Source of the DNA: Ruminococcus sp. CAG:254
Lineage (GTDB): Bacteria; Bacillota; Clostridia; Oscillospirales; Ruminococcaceae
Assembly: GCA_000433635.1 (NCBI GenBank)
Contig: HF997963.1
Location: forward strand, 1-24,462
DNA length: 24,462 nt
Direction of reading: 5' to 3'
The position numbers and the translations under genes are program-made. The notes under the pieces were generated by a model. That model saw nothing but the letters and a program-made list of their open reading frames with translations, did not search any database and had not been told where the DNA came from. This document shows positions 22,091 through 24,462 of the stretch, in pieces (position 1 is the stretch's first letter; each line of letters begins with the position of its first letter).

Positions 22091-22732
22091 ATGACCGGAT
22101 GGCTGATTGCAGGAGGGATTCTGCTCCTGCTTGCAGGATTGCTGTTTACCCCTGCCGTGCTGCACCTGACGTTACAGGACAACGCTCCGCCGGTGATACG
22201 GCTTTCTTTTCTGGGGATTCCCCTCTATCGCTCCGACCGCAAACAACACGCTGCCAAACGCTCCGCCAAGCACAAAAAGAAACGAACCAAAAAACAAACA
22301 TCCTCTTCCAAGAAAAAGAAACAGAAACAGACCGAGGAAGAACGCCGCAGTCTTTCCGAATGGTTCGACTTGCTGCACGATGCCTGCTCAAGTATCTGCA
22401 AAGGGCTTCGCCGCCTCACCAAATGCATTCGTTTCCGACACGTTTCTATTTATATTGGCGTTGGCAACTGGGATGCGGCAGCCTGTGCGGCAGAATACGC
22501 CAAGTTGAACACTGCACTCTATCCCTGTCTGGCAGTGCTGGGAACGGTCTGTTCCGTTGCCTATGACGGAATAGATGTTCGCTGCTGCTTTGGACAGAAC
22601 CGGACTCGCTACTATCTCAGCGGCACGGTTCGGCTTTCGCTTGCCAATGTTCTTGCGGCAGCCTTTGCCTTTCTCTTCTCGTTTCTATGGAATACGCTGG
22701 AACGCAAACAAGCCCCCTCGGAACAGTCCTGA
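22091..22732 (+). CDS. DUF2953 membrane protein (YtfI-like)
   Basis: A 213-residue protein with an N-terminal membrane helix (LIAGGILLLLAGLLF), a very lysine-rich stretch at about 50-85 (KHKKKRTKK..SKKKKQKQ), then a domain with VSIYIGVGNWDAAACAAEYAKLN and a C-terminal hydrophobic segment. Order and pattern match DUF2953, which in Bacillus (YtfI) lies next to ytfJ. The ATG at 22091 has AAAGGAG eight bases upstream; a longer frame runs back inside scpB without a ribosome site. Function is not established. Its place before the gerW gene suggests a link to sporulation or the spore envelope. Confidence 0.82.
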   Translation: MTGWLIAGGILLLLAGLLFTPAVLHLTLQDNAPPVIRLSFLGIPLYRSDRKQHAAKRSAKHKKKRTKKQTSSSKKKKQKQTEEERRSLSEWFDLLHDACSSICKGLRRLTKCIRFRHVSIYIGVGNWDAAACAAEYAKLNTALYPCLAVLGTVCSVAYDGIDVRCCFGQNRTRYYLSGTVRLSLANVLAAAFAFLFSFLWNTLERKQAPSEQS

Positions 22733-22826
22733 GCCACTTTCCGCATATTCCCATGCCTTTTGCACAACCTATTCCCACAAGTTTCTTTTTCATTGTATCA
22801 AATCGTTTTGATAGGAGGTTTTTCTC

Positions 22827-23264
22827 ATGCCGGAATCCAATTCCAAACCATCTAAAACCACCATTCCCAACCTGATGGATGTCACCATGGAAAAAATTCG
22901 GGACATGGTCGACGTGGAAACCATCATTGGCGACCCGATTACCGTTGGAACGGATGTCACCATCATTCCTATCTCTAAAGTTTCCTATGGCTTTGCCTCT
23001 GGCGGTTCTGACCTGCCGGCAAAAGTTCCGAAAGACCTGTTCGGCGGCGGAACGGGGGCTGGTATCTCCATTCAGCCCGTGGGCTTCTTAGTCGTACAGA
23101 ACGGAGATGTTCGCCTGCTCCAGATGACCGAGGGAAACGGCGATACGGCAAACAATCTCATTCGTACCCTGCCGGAAGTCATCAGCAAAGTTAGCGGTCT
23201 GGTGAAATCCAAAAAGAAGCCGAACAAATCTTCTGACGACTTAAACACGGACGAGAAAGCATAA
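22827..23264 (+). CDS. ytfJ: GerW family sporulation protein (YtfJ)
   Basis: A 145-residue soluble protein matching GerW/YtfJ, which in Bacillus is made in the forespore and affects germination. Conserved blocks are METIIGDPITVG-like VETIIGDPITVGTDVTIIPISKVSYGFASGG, then FGGGTGAGISIQPVGFLVV with the glycine-rich turn. The C-terminal tail is basic (KSKKKPNKSS). It uses the same strong ribosome site as scpB. It is separated from DUF2953 by 94 bases, where I find no confident promoter. Spore function is known for the family, not shown here. Confidence 0.93.
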   Translation: MPESNSKPSKTTIPNLMDVTMEKIRDMVDVETIIGDPITVGTDVTIIPISKVSYGFASGGSDLPAKVPKDLFGGGTGAGISIQPVGFLVVQNGDVRLLQMTEGNGDTANNLIRTLPEVISKVSGLVKSKKKPNKSSDDLNTDEKA

Positions 23265-23336
23265 CCCGTTCGCAGCGGCATAAAATCACAGCGGCACTCA
23301 TATCTTGTCTTAACCCACAAGAAAGGAAGATGCCCT

Positions 23337-24462
23337 GTGTGCAAACGCCTGTTCGGTCTTCTGTTGTCGATTATCTCGACTGTTTCAATTCTCTGCGGTT
23401 CTGTCTGGCAATGTTCCGCCACTGCTGTGGAACTGCCTGCCGTCTCTGCAAAGGCTTGCATTGTCATGGAAGCCACCACCAGAGAAGTGTTCTTCTCCCA
23501 AAACGCAGACGAACATCTCCCCATGGCAAGCACCACCAAAATCATGACAACGCTGCTCTGTCTGGAGAGCGGCGACTTAGACACCCCGTTCCCCGTGGAC
23601 AACAACGCCATTCAGGTCGAGGGGTCTTCTATGGGACTGGTGAAAGACGATATTGTCACGAAGCGTGCCCTCTGTTATGGTATGCTGCTGCCCTCCGGCA
23701 ACGATGCAGCGGGGGCAACGGCTGTAAAGCTGGCTGGCTCGCTCTCTGCCTTTGCAGACCTCATGAATGAACGGGCGGCACAATTAGGCATGCAGAACAC
23801 CCACTTTGTCACGCCATCGGGACTACATGACGAACAGCATTATTCCACTGCCTATGACATGGCAATTTTAACAGCGACTGCCCTGCAAAATCCAGACTTT
23901 CGGGAAATCTGCGGACAGGCGACCGCAAAAGTTACGTTCGGCAATCCCCCCTACGACCGCTGGCTCAAAAACTCCAACAAGCTGCTGACACAGTGTGAGG
24001 GGGTGATTGGTGTGAAAACGGGCTTTACCGATGAAGCTGGACGCTGTCTGGTGTCTGCCTGTCAGCGAAACGACATGACTTTGATTTGCGTGACGCTGAA
24101 CGACCCGAACGACTGGCAGACCCACACGCAATTATATGACACCCTTTTCCCACAGCTGCACAAGCAGACCGTTGCCCTTCCGGAAACGATTTCGATTCCC
24201 GTCGTGGGCGGAACGGCAGACACCGTTTCGCTACAGGCAACCGATTCCATCACCTATGGAACGCTGCAAGAGGCGGTAGACTTGCCCCTCACGGTGCACA
24301 CAAAACCGTTTCTCTTTGCTCCTGTTCCGGCAAATCAATATGGCGGCTTTCTGGTTGCGGAACGGGACGGGCAAAGCTTGTTCCAGCTGCCCTTGACCAC
24401 ACAGACCGCCGTTCCGGAACAGCCTGCAACCCCAGAGGAGCAGCCACAAAAGTCCATTTGGC
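23337..24462 (+). CDS. D-alanyl-D-alanine carboxypeptidase, S11 penicillin-binding protein (3' end outside window)
   Basis: A DacB/DacF-like enzyme that trims the terminal D-Ala of peptidoglycan side chains outside the cell. The start is GTG 23337, with AAAGGAAG about eight bases upstream. This frame, and not the ATG frame at 23330, carries all motifs: the SxxK serine S65-TT-K68, SGN at 120-122 and KTG at 227-229 (GVKTGFTDEAG). Residues 1-30 look like a signal peptide (LFGLLLSIISTVSILCGS), probably cut near SATA. After about residue 265 a second, beta-type domain begins, ending in a Pro/Glu/Gln-rich stretch; a C-terminal membrane helix would be expected beyond the window. The frame stays open for 375 codons to base 24462. 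Position after gerW fits a sporulation cortex or housekeeping carboxypeptidase. Confidence 0.93.
   Translation, partial: MCKRLFGLLLSIISTVSILCGSVWQCSATAVELPAVSAKACIVMEATTREVFFSQNADEHLPMASTTKIMTTLLCLESGDLDTPFPVDNNAIQVEGSSMGLVKDDIVTKRALCYGMLLPSGNDAAGATAVKLAGSLSAFADLMNERAAQLGMQNTHFVTPSGLHDEQHYSTAYDMAILTATALQNPDFREICGQATAKVTFGNPPYDRWLKNSNKLLTQCEGVIGVKTGFTDEAGRCLVSACQRNDMTLICVTLNDPNDWQTHTQLYDTLFPQLHKQTVALPETISIPVVGGTADTVSLQATDSITYGTLQEAVDLPLTVHTKPFLFAPVPANQYGGFLVAERDGQSLFQLPLTTQTAVPEQPATPEEQPQKSIW

Noticed and set aside
21745..22566. 273-codon + strand frame across scpB and DUF2953
   Set aside because: It is out of frame with both real genes and has no conserved motif; the real frames have ribosome sites and family blocks.

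Overview
The window looks like chromosomal core sequence from an endospore-forming or spore-gene-bearing Clostridia, most probably Oscillospiraceae/Ruminococcaceae. This is judged from gene content only: a scpA-scpB-DUF2953-gerW(ytfJ)-dac cluster, a two-domain SseB protein, tRNA genes with encoded CCA, sigma-A type promoters, strong AGGAGG ribosome sites and glutamine-rich proteins. No species call is possible. I see no prophage, transposase, CRISPR array or defence island.

Layout. 1-3803 (+): the 3' part of leuB, a DUF815 AAA+ ATPase, threonine ammonia-lyase (ilvA) and, after a structured 200-base leader, ridA; this is branched-chain amino acid metabolism plus clean-up of its reactive enamine. 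3847-6003 (+): a small XRE regulator, a terminator, mtnN with its own promoter, and a protein that looks like a PRK06851-type double P-loop protein that has lost both P-loops. 6083-6663 (+): A/T tracts, a consensus TTGACA-17-TATAAT promoter and a Val-Asp-Gly-Cys tRNA operon with a terminator. 6731-7330: a non-coding array of tandem copies of the 3' end of the next gene, sbcC. 7331-11816 (-): a DtxR/MntR-like regulator, sbcD and sbcC as one operon. 11897-13436 (+): a divergent promoter, a tiny ORF and a CNNM/CBS/CorC membrane protein. 13462-16840 (-): an ABC transporter of the MacB/FtsX-permease type. 16841-17218: a GC-rich palindromic intergenic cluster. 17219-19942 (-): PIG-L deacetylase, SseB-like protein and rpmB, with well-defined promoters and terminators for the latter two. 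20001-24462 (+): site-2-type protease, scpA, scpB, DUF2953, gerW/ytfJ and a penicillin-binding D-Ala-D-Ala carboxypeptidase that runs off the window.

The most unusual element is the array at 6731-7330. Two 156-bp units each carry the last 27 or so codons of sbcC plus its terminator hairpin. The nearer unit differs from the live gene only by synonymous changes, so it diverged while it was still being translated as an SbcC end. Farther from the gene lie at least one, probably two, much more decayed units. This age gradient is what repeated replacement of a gene's 3' end would leave behind.
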